From NCBI GenBank assembly GCA_030141605.1, contig JAQGDQ010001437.1:1-25233 (forward strand): a stretch of 25,233 nt of DNA, written 5' to 3'. Shown in pieces: positions 1-11,700 of the stretch. A program made the translations under genes and the position numbers. The notes under the pieces are model-generated. The model was not told the origin of the DNA and searched no databases. It saw only the letters and a list, made by a program, of their open reading frames with translations. How positions within the stretch are numbered: position 1 is the stretch's first letter; each line of letters opens with the position of its first letter. The stretch is from Tubiluchus corallicola (Eukaryota > Priapulida > Priapulimorpha > Priapulimorphida > Tubiluchidae).

Positions 1-3
1 CCT

Positions 4-217
4 ATAATCTTATTAAAATCAGCAGTGATGTCTTTGTCGTATTACGATCTTGTGCGGTTTCAGGTATGCCGTCTGCCGCACACATTGTCGCACTCAATGC
101 CAAACACTTAATAATCTTATTAAAATCACCAGTGATGTCTTTGTCGTATTACGATCTTGTGCGGTTTCAGGTATGCTATCTGCCGCACACATCGTCGCAC
201 TCAACGCCAAACACTTA
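4..217 (+). repeat. 107-bp tandem duplication of intron end plus exon start
   Basis: The segment starting ATAATCTTATTAAAATCA at 4 is repeated at 111 with few differences. Each copy carries the intron 3' end, the acceptor TTTCAG (58-63 and 165-170) and the first ~46 bases of the FAK exon (from 64 and from 171). Copy 1 breaks off after the codons for HIVALNAKHL and runs straight into the intron sequence of copy 2. Only copy 2 continues into the full exon. The unit is not a multiple of three, so splicing to the first acceptor would change the reading frame. Confidence 0.9.
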
Positions 218-364
218 CTGGATGCCGTCGATAATGCCAGGCTGTTCAAGAAAGACGTGGATAGTTCGCAGCGGTCTCACCTGCCGCCACCAGGTGGCAG
301 CAAAGCAGAAAAGGACGAGTCGGAAATATTGGGTGCTGTTGCTGCAGCTAAAATTGCAAGCTGA
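171..364 (+). CDS. PTK2-like: Focal adhesion kinase (FAK/PYK2) homologue, last coding exon (3' part only)
   Basis: This is the terminal exon of a plus-strand gene whose body lies left of the window. It follows an acceptor (GCGGTTTCAG, 161-170). After two bases that finish a split codon, it encodes MLSAAHIVALNAKHLLDAV and continues to a TGA at 362-364. The pattern matches the last helix of the FAT domain in FAK/PYK2 tyrosine kinases (human FAK has AVDAKNLLDVIDQARL near its C terminus). FAT is a four-helix bundle that binds paxillin LD motifs and targets the kinase to focal adhesions. After the helix this protein has about 40 further residues (KKDVDSSQRSHLPPPGG, then an acidic and an alanine-rich stretch), a longer tail than vertebrate FAK. 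The kinase domain is outside the window, so FAK versus PYK2 cannot be decided. The duplicated acceptor upstream is described separately. Confidence 0.8.
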
Positions 365-2031
365 TTTGACGACACTGAATTATTGCATCGTCTTTGTGTT
401 ATTTGTTTTTAATTTATACATGGTTTGTTTATTGTTTACTTGTTTGTTCTGGAGGATGATTATCCTCCCGTATTACACTGGATACTGGTGCAAATGATTT
501 TTAGTCAAGTGTTAATAGACTGTACGTTGAAATACTGAAATTAGTTAGCCAGATTGTAAAGTACTACTTTTTACTGCAGTTTTGTTAAATAATGTTGCGA
601 AAAGTCAAATGTTTGAACAAGTACAAAGGACACATGACAAAACATGAAGTTTCAGTTGTATTTCTTGCTGCTTTATAAACACACGTCTAGTCTTTGGCAA
701 ATACAGGTGATTATGAGTCTCCTCTTAGCGAAAAAGGAATACTATAATAAGACGTTTCACAGTTTTGTTGTGTGCACGCTGAGTTGGTGTACGCTCAAAG
801 GTTAAGTGTACCACAGCAATGCATCTTAACTACCACCGTCACGTGACGTGTGGGTAAAACAAAGCCATCTGCCTCATCAGTTTAGTAACGTCAGTTGTTT
901 TACGTGGACTTTACTTAATTATGGATTAGACTGCGTAGAGTAATTTACTAGCAGGACCTTGCTTGGAAACAAGAAAACATTAACTAGGTAAGGTTCTAGC
1001 TAGCTGTTAAAACTGCTAATATTACAACAGCATGGGCTGCGAGGCGTTGTCTGGTACACTTAAGCTTTGATCTTTTCACGTTCATCATCAATCAATAATA
1101 ATGAAGTCTTGACATGACATACATTTATGAAAAATGGTGTATATAGATTCTTAATTATTTATGTATGGCATGCGGGCTTAGCTACTAAATAGTTGTTTTT
1201 TCGTCATCCATGCCTGGATAAATCTGAAGTTTCAACTCGGGAATTGAATCAGAGACCTGTAGAATTCCAGATACTTGTGCTGATAGATGCAGATTTTTCT
1301 GCATCAAACAGATGCGAGCTGGTAGTACTTCACCGTGTTGATAGAAGCCACCGTGTTCTATATAATAACTTTATTAGCATTGTTTACATACTGGTGGTGC
1401 CACCTGGAAAAATTAGTATTGAGCTAACAGACGATAGAGTACCTTTAATATCATTAGTTTAATTCAGGCAGGTCGCTCACAGGTATGACTGCATCATTGC
1501 TAAAATGGTTGACGCCACAATAATTTGATTTTAAAGCTGACAATATCATAAATAATTGTGATATTTCTAAATGCAGTTTTCATCTAACTGTGACATGTGA
1601 CGTTTGTTTTCGCTACAAAAATTATTAAGAAATACAGTTAATGCAGTGTATAACATTGTGATCAACCAACTTGATTGATAATAGTACTGAGTTAGTTTGC
1701 TGTTGAATCTTATTACTGTTAGTGGCGTAGATGTAGTAAATCATACCATGTAGAAAAGATTGTGTTTGCAACTTCGTGTTTGTTGTTGAAAATTTTAGAG
1801 ACTAAATTTTGCTGTAAATACCTGAATGGTTTGTTTACCTAAAATTGAGCTACTTTAACAGGGACTTAAATAATAATAATAATAATAGTGTGATAGCAGC
1901 AAGTTGATTTTAATAATGCTATTTAAGGTTAAGTAAGCGTTTTTAGTGATATGTGCTTTTTTGTGTGACAATTTCTAGAATTTTGCACTTGACCTTTTAA
2001 TGTTGTATTGTATTATGTCTCGCCTGCGTAT
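365..2031. other. Gene-free stretch downstream of the FAK-like gene (presumed 3' UTR and intergenic)
   Basis: I see no supportable gene here. The open frame at 1193-1462 has no recognisable domain. No AATAAA occurs close to the stop codon; the first clear one on the plus strand is at 3347-3352, so the 3' UTR may be long or may use a variant signal. A tRNA-like segment lies near 1236-1290 and an (AAT)n tract near 1871-1886. Confidence 0.5.
1236..1290 (-). repeat. Degenerate tRNA-like segment (possible SINE head)
   Basis: On the minus strand the order is a box-A-like AGCACAAG, an anticodon-region-like stretch, CAGGTCTCT, then a box-B-like GATTCAATTCC. This is the spacing of a tRNA from D arm to T arm. 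The acceptor stem does not pair cleanly, so it is not a functional tRNA. It could be a decayed SINE head or chance. Confidence 0.3.
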
Positions 2032-2039
2032 AATCACAG

Positions 2040-2564
2040 CAGTGGCGGCTCATAGCTAAAATTAGTGGGGGTGCTGCAAAATTAAAAAATTTTTAGCCAT
2101 TGTTTTAATACTGTGTATAACGAAACCAACATATATAGTTATAATGTTGTAATTGTAATTTTAAGTAAACAAACTAATTTAAACATAACGTTGATAAACT
2201 CCTAAACAAAAATATCGTTTTCTTATGAATAGCCTAAATTGTCGCAGCTCAATAATATGCTGATACACGGCTTTTAAGCACGTGACAACTGACAACACGT
2301 ACTACAGTGAGCGACAGTACTCTTTCTACATAAAGTACAGCGTCTTATCTCAGACATGTGAACCTGGCCGCATGCGCACAACAGCTAAACACTGCATTGC
2401 TTGAGCTGTGAAGCAAACTGTACTTTCCTCACTTGCTCCGGTGCCACACAAGTATAAAGAAAGAACTAAAGGAAAAAAGATTATTCTATTGAATATTTTC
2501 GATAATAACGAGTGAAAACAGGGGGTGCTGCAGTACCACAGTACCTATACATGAGCTGCCACTG
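2040..2564. mobile_element. hAT-type non-autonomous element (MITE), 525 bp
   Basis: The left end reads CAGTGGCGGCTCATAG. The right end, read inward on the other strand, reads CAGTGGCAGCTCATG, so the terminal inverted repeats match at 14 of the first 15 positions. Both ends continue into related GGGGGTGCTGC / GCAGCACCCCC blocks. The flanks are 8 bp long and nearly identical: AATCACAG at 2032-2039 and AATCTCAG at 2565-2572. An 8-bp target duplication with CAGTGGCGGC-type ends is characteristic of hAT transposons. No transposase reading frame is present. Confidence 0.85.
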
Positions 2565-2572
2565 AATCTCAG

Positions 2573-3022
2573 CCATTATGAATAATAATAATATACTGTG
2601 TCACGTTTAGGCTTCACTGAAACTGTACATAGTTTTCCAAGTGTGATAATTATTGCCTAAAAAGTAAAAATTATCAATTTATCCTGTTTTATAAACCTTT
2701 CTTTTTGCACAACTTCTGTTGTAGCAAGCCACAAGTACTTAAGAAAGTTATAAAGGCTAATAAACCAAAATTTTAACCAATAATGTTTTTTTACACTAGA
2801 GACAGACAACCTAAGAATCTTAGCCAAATTACTCAGCTTTTTGTTCATTATTTGATTAATGATAATTGGAATGCCAGTAACTGTCATCAATCACTTCCCA
2901 AAGTTCGACTATGGTGCAGTTTTTTGGGGACAACAAGTGAAATGACGTCATTTATTGCCAGGCAGTCGGTCTGTAGTTGAGAATGGATGACATCTCTTTT
3001 TGTTAGTGTACTGGAAAATAAT
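2573..3022. other. Gene-free stretch
   Basis: Between the hAT MITE and the 42-bp minisatellite I see only AT-rich DNA and short unsupported open frames on both strands. Confidence 0.5.
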
Positions 3023-3184
3023 GAAGCCAATGCACTGATGCCCTCATGCACATTGTTTAAAGGTGAAGCCAATGCACTGATGCCCTCGTGCACATTGTTT
3101 AAAGGTGAAGCCAATGCACTGATGCCTGCGTGCACATTGTTTAAAGATGAAGCCAATGCACTGATGCCCTCATGCACATTGTGT
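3023..3184. repeat. 42-bp minisatellite, about four copies
   Basis: The unit starting GAAGCCAATGCACTGATGCC recurs at 3023, 3065, 3107 and 3149, exactly 42 bp apart, with only a few substitutions. Because 42 is a multiple of three, the array stays open on both strands and gives a 14-residue repeat (EANALMPSCTLFKG on plus). Equal openness on both strands argues against coding. Confidence 0.95.
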
Positions 3185-3787
3185 TTACTTGCTGATTGAA
3201 AAATTATTGGAAAACAAACATCACGTACCTACATTGTATATTTATTGCTAGGAAGGAAGAAATCACTCTTTCAACTTTCTCCATTTTATCGCATAGGAAA
3301 CGTGATTAATTTGCTGATACTTAGATGAACTGTGAGCTAAATGGCAAATAAAGTTGAGCTTCACAGGCTGATTGTTTGTTACTGTAAACGAATTATTGAT
3401 ATTTTTTGTGAAAACCTTTCCAGCTACAGATGTTATTTTAATGAATTTATTTATTTAAAAAGTAGAACTAGTGACTTGTGAGTACAAATGCTGGATGTGT
3501 TGGCTTAGAGTAGATCAGGGCTGTTTTATTGTAATTCACATTTTCAGGAATAAGTTAATATTTGATATGAAAGAGCATCAGTAAATTAGTATTTAGGATT
3601 TTTAACTAAACATATTTAAGTACTTAAGTATTTAGATGAAATAGAGTGGGTTAGATTGTTTTCACATTAATTTTACCTACACAAATGGAAAGATGGTGAT
3701 AAATTAGACACCAGAATTCCTTGCATGTTAAATTATTAGCAAAATATTCCTCTATTTTGTAAAGACTCCATTATTTGTTATCTTGTA

Positions 3788-5088
3788 CAGTGAAACTGTA
3801 ATATGCTTTTTATTGAAGAACAGCAATTTATTTAATAATAATAATAATGATGATGCCTCTAATTTAATAACTTGTTTTTTGCTAATTGCTTTGGCTACTG
3901 TTTATTTGTTAGTTTTGATTACCGTTACAAACCTTTAAATCTTTATTTTCCCACATATTGCAAAATCTGAATACAGTGTTCTGTAAATAGCCGAAATAAT
4001 TAAACACAAGGACAAAAATAGCAATAAATGTTTAGTGAGTCATATTGACAAAACTTCCAACAGCTCAGACATTTTAATGGAACTGTGAGACTGAAAGATA
4101 ATCAGCAAGTTAAATTTACTATCAATCAATTTATTAATAAAATTGTTGTACTTTATAACATAAGCATTATATGGATACAAGTATTAAATTTGCCATTGAC
4201 CCTTGGTCTAGCTGTCTAATACCCCCCCCCCCCCCCACTTGTCACATCAGCCGTCAGGCACTGCCAATATAACCATCACACTAAAGACAAGCACAAAGTT
4301 AAATTATTCTTAAAGTTTGAGAGCTGCTGGAATGCAATCCGTGGCGACAAAAAACTCAAATGACAATTATTTCAAGATAGACCATATTGCAATTGCTGTC
4401 ACTTCAGTTTTTTGCTTGGAAGTGGTGCTGACAAGCTACTGCATAGCAGTGTCTAGTTTTTGGCTGGATAAATACTGTGGTTACCTCTCTTGAGGGCACA
4501 TTTCTTTTACTTTAGAATTCAGCCTGTCCAGTGTCTACCATAGATGTAATGGGCATATGATGACGATGACGATGAATTTTATGGGAATTGCAATCTAGGA
4601 ATTGTCAAATTTCAAGAATAATTTAATCAACTGTCAGTTTAACTTGGTGATGTCTTTATTGTAATGGCGTTGTTGGCAACCGATAAATTCACATCAGTTC
4701 AGTAGTGAACCATAGTTACACAATTCTTGTGCTCTTAAAATGCATACTCCTTGCTCAAAACCTTCACTTTCATACAGTCACTTGTTACAAAACCTAAGCC
4801 TTAATTTAAACACCGTAATTGTTTTTCTGGTCAGAGGTTGTTTTTACAAGTGACTGTTTTTCTACAATACAATGTCTGTTTTTCAGCAATGACTTATTGT
4901 ACTTTATCTGGGCTGGTGTTATAATGTGGTAAATTTATTCTGTAAAATAGACTTGGCGCGGTAGATACGTTGGTGGATGGTGGTAGGCAAGGTCAGTGGT
5001 ATTCCCTATACTTCAAATATTATTGAAATTGGGACAGAGCAAAAGTTGACATCATAAGGGGGGGGGCGGTATAATCAGGTTTGACTGT
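3788..5088. mobile_element. Possible degenerate pogo/Tc1-like element
   Basis: The left end reads TA then CAGTGAAACTGTAATATG. The right end, read inward on the minus strand, is TA then CAGTCAAACCTGATTATA. Both begin CAGT(G/C)AAAC next to a TA dinucleotide, as pogo/Tigger elements do. The match is short, and the interior shows no transposase remnant that I can recognise, so this may be chance. Confidence 0.25.
4222..4236. repeat. Poly-C tract (C15)
   Basis: An uninterrupted run of 15 C on the plus strand. It is a simple-sequence tract whose length is likely to be variable or uncertain in assembly. Confidence 0.9.
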
Positions 5089-6349
5089 ACATCACTGAGA
5101 ATACAGCAGTGCGCTACTCAGATGTATGAATTCACTAAGACGTAGCTGAAATGAAAGATCAATTTCAATAACTGCAAATGCGCCACACAACAAGCACATC
5201 ATTTATTTTACAAAAACTTGCTAATTTTTTCAGTATGTACAATTGGCAAACACCAAAGAAATTCTATGTGATGTTGATGATGTCCATATACAGATAGGCA
5301 CTGAGTTAAAATGCTAAATAATTTTCCACTGGAAAGAATCGCATGAAAGATCAAAAGTCACAGCAAGGTCACTGCAGTTAGTATTACAGATATGCAGATA
5401 CTAATGTTTACCCAAATTTTCTACAATAGTGCAGCCTTGTTTATAAATACAGTAGAGGCACTGAATTGATACAAATCATCTGATACAGGCCGCTGCTATT
5501 CAAATGTGTATAAACAGTGTGTCATCAATTGACTCAAATAACTCCACGTAATTGACTCAATATTTTTGCTTCTCGTACTTAAAGTAAGAAATTTGTGCGT
5601 GATGAAAGAGCTTTCACTACCTTTGTGTCATCTTTACTGCACTTTTGTGTACTATAAAGTACGTAGAAACAGTCACTTTAAGTACCGTTTTGTTTGTAAG
5701 CAAGTACATTAAGCAGGTGCGCTGATTTGCTAGAACAAATTTTTGCTTTCAACCAGTCACCCTGCAATTAATTTCATTGCCCAAGAATTTATGGAAGCTA
5801 AACTTTTAATCACTTGCCTAGCGATTTCCTTTTGAAGCTCTCGTTGCAAATCACACGACCCTTATACAGTTAACTGTTGCTGTTATATCACCTACGCAGC
5901 AGCCATAATCTGCTAGTGTTCTTTGCAACTCCATACAAGTGTAAATATCACAGAGCAACAAATAGCATACAGTTCATTTTGAAAAATAGAGTATAAGCAT
6001 AAAGATCTAATATTTAAAGCTGTCACAGCCTTTGCAGGGTATACTAAGTTGAACAGTGATGACTCATACGTATCTACTAGTAATAGGCCACCCCCATCGG
6101 CTAATAGGTTCAGTGGGTCAAAACATTTCCATCTGAAAGTGAGTCTATTAAGTGGCACCTATTGTAATTAAGAATAAAATTTAACGTCCAACGAGCACAA
6201 CAACCCATCAAGTAGGAAAGTATTAATAACATCAAAACAAATCCAAGTGGAAAATGTATAAATGCCTTAAATTAGTGTTAATGAAGGTTACCTGCCGGAA
6301 AGTGCTCTAAATGTGTGTTTTAAATTCGTTTACTGACTGGTGCTGACGT

Positions 6350-6355
6350 TTTATT
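6350..6355 (-). terminator. Polyadenylation signal for CCDC25
   Basis: The minus strand reads AATAAA about 76 nt after the CCDC25 stop codon. This is the canonical metazoan poly(A) hexamer, and its distance suggests a short 3' UTR. Confidence 0.7.
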
Positions 6356-6430
6356 TACCGAATGGTTTACAACCGATATTGCAACATTCGCTGCAAGAAC
6401 AACGTTCGATTCAAAATGGCTGCTACAATA

Positions 6431-6509
6431 TCACATGAAATCGTCTGAATCGTCGCCACTGTCTTGATTCGTGTTCATCGTAGCATTCTCGAATAAACTC
6501 TTATAAGAC
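6431..6509 (-). CDS. CCDC25: CCDC25 exon 7 (stop codon)
   Basis: Acceptor GATGTTGCAG, 79 nt, phase 2. Completes the split R codon, then encodes [20 protein letters not shown] and SDDFM before TGA at 6433-6431. The acidic serine-aspartate C terminus matches the family. Confidence 0.95.
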
Positions 6510-8758
6510 CTGCAACATCAGAGTAATTTCATGAGTACAAGTGTAAACACGCTCAGTGCGGGTTAAAGGCAGGAGCACATTAACCAATAGGCTAACTAGG
6601 CTATAGCCCAGGGCACCAAAATTTGAAAGACGACACAGAAAAAAATTGTATTCTCCTCCGAAAATGTATATACCTTTCATGTCTATTAGAACACGAAATT
6701 TTTACTTTCCAGTGTTAAGAGTTAAGCATAAACACCTATGCCACCTATTGGCAACATGGACAAAAGATGCATTAGCTCTATTGTAACAATAAAGATTATT
6801 TTTCATGCAAACTGGTTTTCAAGCAATTTGACTGGACAAATGAAAAGTTTTACAAGGTTAACACAATGACAGTTTACAGTTGTGACACGTTAAGAGACCA
6901 ATGAAAAAGGCACTGAAAAACTAGGACACCAACAGAATTTGAACCAAGAACTTTCTGCTTTCGAGGCAAATGCTCTTATAGTTGTACCAATGGGCCAACT
7001 TAAAACAGCTGGTCTGAATTCTCGTCTTAGTAGCGTGCAATCAATCAGAGCCATCTATCCGCTACTATTGATATATCACAATATTTTGAACACACTCAAC
7101 TGTGGAACTAGACCGTAAGTCATTGTACCTTTCTATAGGGTATCTAATATGCAAGTTTTACATAAAACCAAACACAAACAACTACCTTAACTCTTTCTCT
7201 TTTTCCCGTCTTTCGGCTTCTTCCTGTTCTTTTTGCTTCTGCTCTCTTAGTAACTTTTTCTTGTCCTCCCTTTCACGCCTGTCCCTTTCTTCTCTTTCGG
7301 CCAATAAGTCGGGTTTTCTTTCCACTTTCGTCTTGTTTAGTCGATTAATGACGTCGTTAATTCGTCGCTCTACTCGAAACTTTCGTACCTGAAAATATCC
7401 GATTGTAACTTAAAAACAAGCAATGTCATATAGAAAAATATCAGAAATTTTAATAATAACTTTAATTTAATTTTATTTTGGGCATTGACAACTATAGCTT
7501 CTCTTGTGATTTTTAATAGTTTTTAGCCCTTTTCTCAGATCCATTTAGCTATATTTCTTATAGCTTTTTTAATATATTTACCTTATCATAAATCTTTGTT
7601 CTTGTTAACGGTGTTTTTTCTGTTGTCTCTTTACTAATTACCCGAAGTGCTTATCACGCCTTTATTATTAAATCCTTCTAACATTTTTCACGAACATTCA
7701 AATAAACCTAACTTCCTAAAAGGCTTGACCTTTCCTTTAACTACTCGGCAAAAGCAAAAAGAGAAATTCGTAGATTAGTGCTTACCTCTTTCTGCTTTCT
7801 AAAACCTACTTGTCCCACCTCCATGGCTTTGGTTTTTGAAAGATTAGACCACATGGTATAAACAACATCAATATCATTCATTTTGTTACCTGCAGTAAGA
7901 AAAATTCAAAACAAACATATTAACCTCGTGAAGTTCAAACAAATAATAGTTTTGAGGCTTACATACAGACTTATGTACAGACTTACATACAGACTTACAG
8001 GTAATAGTTGGTGTGTTTAGGCATCTGCTTTTCAATAATCTTAGTGTTTTGGTACTTAAACATCTACTGACATTGTTTTCTAAATACACTTTTAGGTGCA
8101 TTGTACAAAATTAACACAGATGTTCATGGTGTCACGTAGCGGTAACAAAACTAATGGAAAGATTTAACGTGCTTTAGAAGATTCTGGGCTAGATGATCTT
8201 TGTTTAATGACAGGAGAACACCACAAAGTAATCAAAAAGATCAACAACTTTTAATAACATGCATTTTGCATATTATTACTGGGTCTCTAACGATACACCG
8301 ATGCACAGATGTACTATTAAAATGCACCTGCATCGTGATAATCTGAATCATTTATATTTAGCACAAGCTTGACTGTCCGCTGATAAAAACTGTGTGAAAT
8401 AATTCAAGCTACAGCTATAGAATGTACTGTAGATATGTAACAATCAGTGCAGTGAATGCAGTATTAGCAGACTTGACACATACAGACCTGCTGCCAGCAG
8501 CTAAAGCAAAACGGTTGACAGCGCAATGTGTTTATAATGATCTATAGTAGGCTAATTATGCTTTTGCTTATATGTTTCTCAAAGCGCTTGCAGCAAATGT
8601 GGACTAAAAACACATCAGCATATTTTACATCAAAAGTATTGAAATGTTTTGCATTTCTGGTGGCTTAAAATACTTACATTGCAAGAGTATAAACAGAAAT
8701 TAAATAGTATGCTGGATTATTTAGCACTTAGTAATCTTAAAATTGTTTGATAAATCTA

Positions 8759-8791
<33 letters not shown>

Positions 8792-11700
8792 TTAGGCCAT
8801 ATATAAAATACCAACAGCTTAATCTAGTTTTTTATTAACCACTTCACTGCCTGTATGACGAGAATCTCCCGTCACGAAAATGGTATTCCGACTGGCCTAT
8901 ATGACCCTACCGTCATGCTTAATATGCAAATTAACTGACGCCTATGCCAGTATCAATAATACTTACACAGGCCATGTGCAATTGAGGAATCTAGCTTTGA
9001 AAACAAAAAGCGGTGGTGTCCTCTGTTGTCCAAAAAAGATGATATACAAGCTATGAAACATTCATGGCCAAACATGTGCAAAATGACGATGCGCCAGCTG
9101 GAATACAAATTGCACGGCAGTGAAGCGGTTAAAGCCTGCAAACATTAACTCAATGTGTATCGTGATACGTAACGTATCGTGACACAGGTGTATCATGACA
9201 GCCCTACAAATTACCTTTTATACTATTAGCTTTACAGAGCTGTGATGCATCTTCTAACACTTGGGTGGGAATGTCATCTAAGCATTCACCCTACAAAAAC
9301 AAATAAAATATTTACAAGGTGTCAGCGCAGTTTGTTAATTTAAGCAATGATTACATTGTGTAATTAATTAATAGATGTAAATAATTCAGCAAAACTCAGA
9401 TGGAGTAGAAATCCAGTGATGTAATTCAGAATTCTTTTCATCGAGTATCTTTTTCTGATAACACAAGCTTACTGTAATTAACATAGCTATTATACGAGGT
9501 TAAAGGACAATAAAAAGTTTTACTGACATAAGGGTAAAAGATTCGTCTTGAAATTTTGTATCATTTATATAACATCTTATTGCGGACAGAGCTTGCATTA
9601 GCAGTAACACTGTATAAAAATTGTAAACTTAAATTGCCACGATGACCGTTAGGTGGGGTCATTTTGACGGTAGGTCGCTTGAAACAAGTTTAGATAACAT
9701 TGCGTAAAGTTTGAAAAAATAATCAGTGCATTCGTAGGACACTCTTCACTAATTAAGTAAAAGTTTAAATTAGTTTATATTGTCAATATGATTAATAATA
9801 TGTTTTTGGAAGACTTTGTGGCACACATTGGGATATTGATGCAGTGTTGTTTTATAGGTATCCTGCTTTGATTCACTGCTTTGAGCCACCTGCCCAAAAA
9901 TCGTAATCAAATACCCAAACTCTTAAAGCACAAGAAAACCTCCACTTACATGAAGCTTAAAAATTTCGTCTTGAAATTTTATACCACTTACATACTGCCT
10001 TTTTGCATATTAGACTTGCGTCGGCAATAACACTGTATAAAACATGTAAATTTAATCTTCTGCGATGACCGTTAGACACTGCCATTTTGACGGCAGGTCA
10101 TTTGAAACAAGTTTAGATAACATTGTGTAAAGTTTGAAAAAATAATCAGTACATTCGTAGCGCACACGTCACTAAGTAAGTAAAATTTTAAATTACTGTA
10201 TCTTGTCAATAACATTAAAAATACGTTTTTTGGTTTGTGAGTGGTGCACCCTGGAGGGTGAGTCAACAACATTTTATCATTTGGTGAAACATTTTAATTT
10301 ACAAGAATTTTCCGTTCTAGTTACACAAGTCTTTCAAACAGGTCAGCATCATGCTAAGTCATATAACTCTGTATAGAAAGTTTATTGCGACGTACATAAA
10401 ATTGCCCTTTCTTCCCCCTTAATAAAGCCGATTCTTGATAATAGCTGAATGCAACTTACAAAGAATTTAGTTAGGATGCAAAACGGCAGAGAAATTGTTG
10501 ATTAACTTTGTACTTACCTGTCGAAGACGAAGGTAAACGTGAGCAGAAGATTCTTTGTCAACATGAAACCAGACGTCTTCATCCCAACCATATTTAATTA
10601 AATCTTCATCTAAAATAACCAAAATAATGGAAAACATGAGTATGTAGGAAAAACAGTGCTTTACCAGTATCTCAACTACTAAAAATGAAACTAAAATAAA
10701 AATAATAATAAAATATTAAGAGTAATAGTATATGATTAATAAAACTATGTATGTGTTTAAGGCAAACTGTTTATAATATACTTAATCAAAGTTATCATGT
10801 GATAGGTAAAAGTGCACTTATTTTGCTCACAATAATAGCTACTTTCTCCAGGTAATTACAATTTTACTTACCTATTAAAATTGAATTAATTTACCTTGTT
10901 GTAACTTAGTAATTACTTACACACCACATTTAAAAAAGTTTTAAACTACATTTTTTACTCCAGCTGAATAAATAAATCCTATACAATTTCATTAGAAATT
11001 CAAACTATACAAATATTTATATACATTTATGCAAAAAATAAGCCCTTATATTTTTAATGATGTGACACAAAGTGGTCAGCTTTGCTTAGACATATTAATT
11101 AAAAAGTTGTTTATTTCAATCATACAATAAAATGAAAACAACAAAATGACTTTACAAAGTACTTTTTACAATGTAATTAGTTAGTTATTACTGATTAAAC
11201 TAATGGTTAGTACTAACTAGGCAGCAACATACGTAAGTTAACGTAACCAATAATAATCACATACACACATTTTTAGTTTTGAACCAACTGAAAAGCAGCA
11301 GATTGGCCAAATTAATGAAAATTGTTTTTGAAAATTAAATTGTAGTATAGTCAGCCAAAAGACTAAAACTAACAAGCATCACTGCAGAAAGTAATAATCA
11401 AGTTTACTGACTGGGTTAACCTACTTAACGTATTTAGTTAGTGTAGTAGAAATATTGTAGAAAAAAAACCTCACTGAATTCATGAGCCATACTTACTTTC
11501 ATATTTGTCCTCTCCCATAAACAGAGTAACAGGTGGGTCAACAACTGCAACATAAATATCTCAGTTCAGCAATCTTTCAACAGTTTTCCACGATTTTTAA
11601 CGAGGTGCCATTTACGCAAAACTACAAAAATGGTAAACTGATGTAAGCATCAGCTAGTAGCACAGCTATGGCTGATTTTTCTTTTTGCCCAATAGATAGC

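Larger units (their letters stand above)
3185..6349. other. Gene-free stretch between the FAK-like gene and CCDC25
   Basis: No exon series is visible on either strand. The stretch holds an AATAAA at 3347-3352 that could end the FAK-like transcript, an (AAT)n tract near 3835-3848, a C15 run at 4222-4236, a G-run at 5058-5066, and two short similar inverted ends at about 3787 and 5089 that may bound a transposon. The minus-strand open frame at 5913-6158 has no recognisable domain. Confidence 0.5.

Noticed and set aside
836-857. GTCACGTGAC palindrome with a CACGTG E-box
   Set aside because: A single short motif is expected by chance and no promoter is nearby.
1193-1462. 89-codon plus-strand frame
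   Set aside because: No recognisable domain, no ATG start and no paired splice sites, and it overlaps a tRNA-like repeat on the other strand.
2887-3199. Repetitive protein frames over the 42-bp minisatellite
   Set aside because: Open on both strands because the unit is a multiple of three. No start context, splice structure or homology supports either.
5913-6158. 81-codon minus-strand frame
   Set aside because: No homology recognised, and the acceptor-like TTTCAG inside it leads to no in-frame partner.
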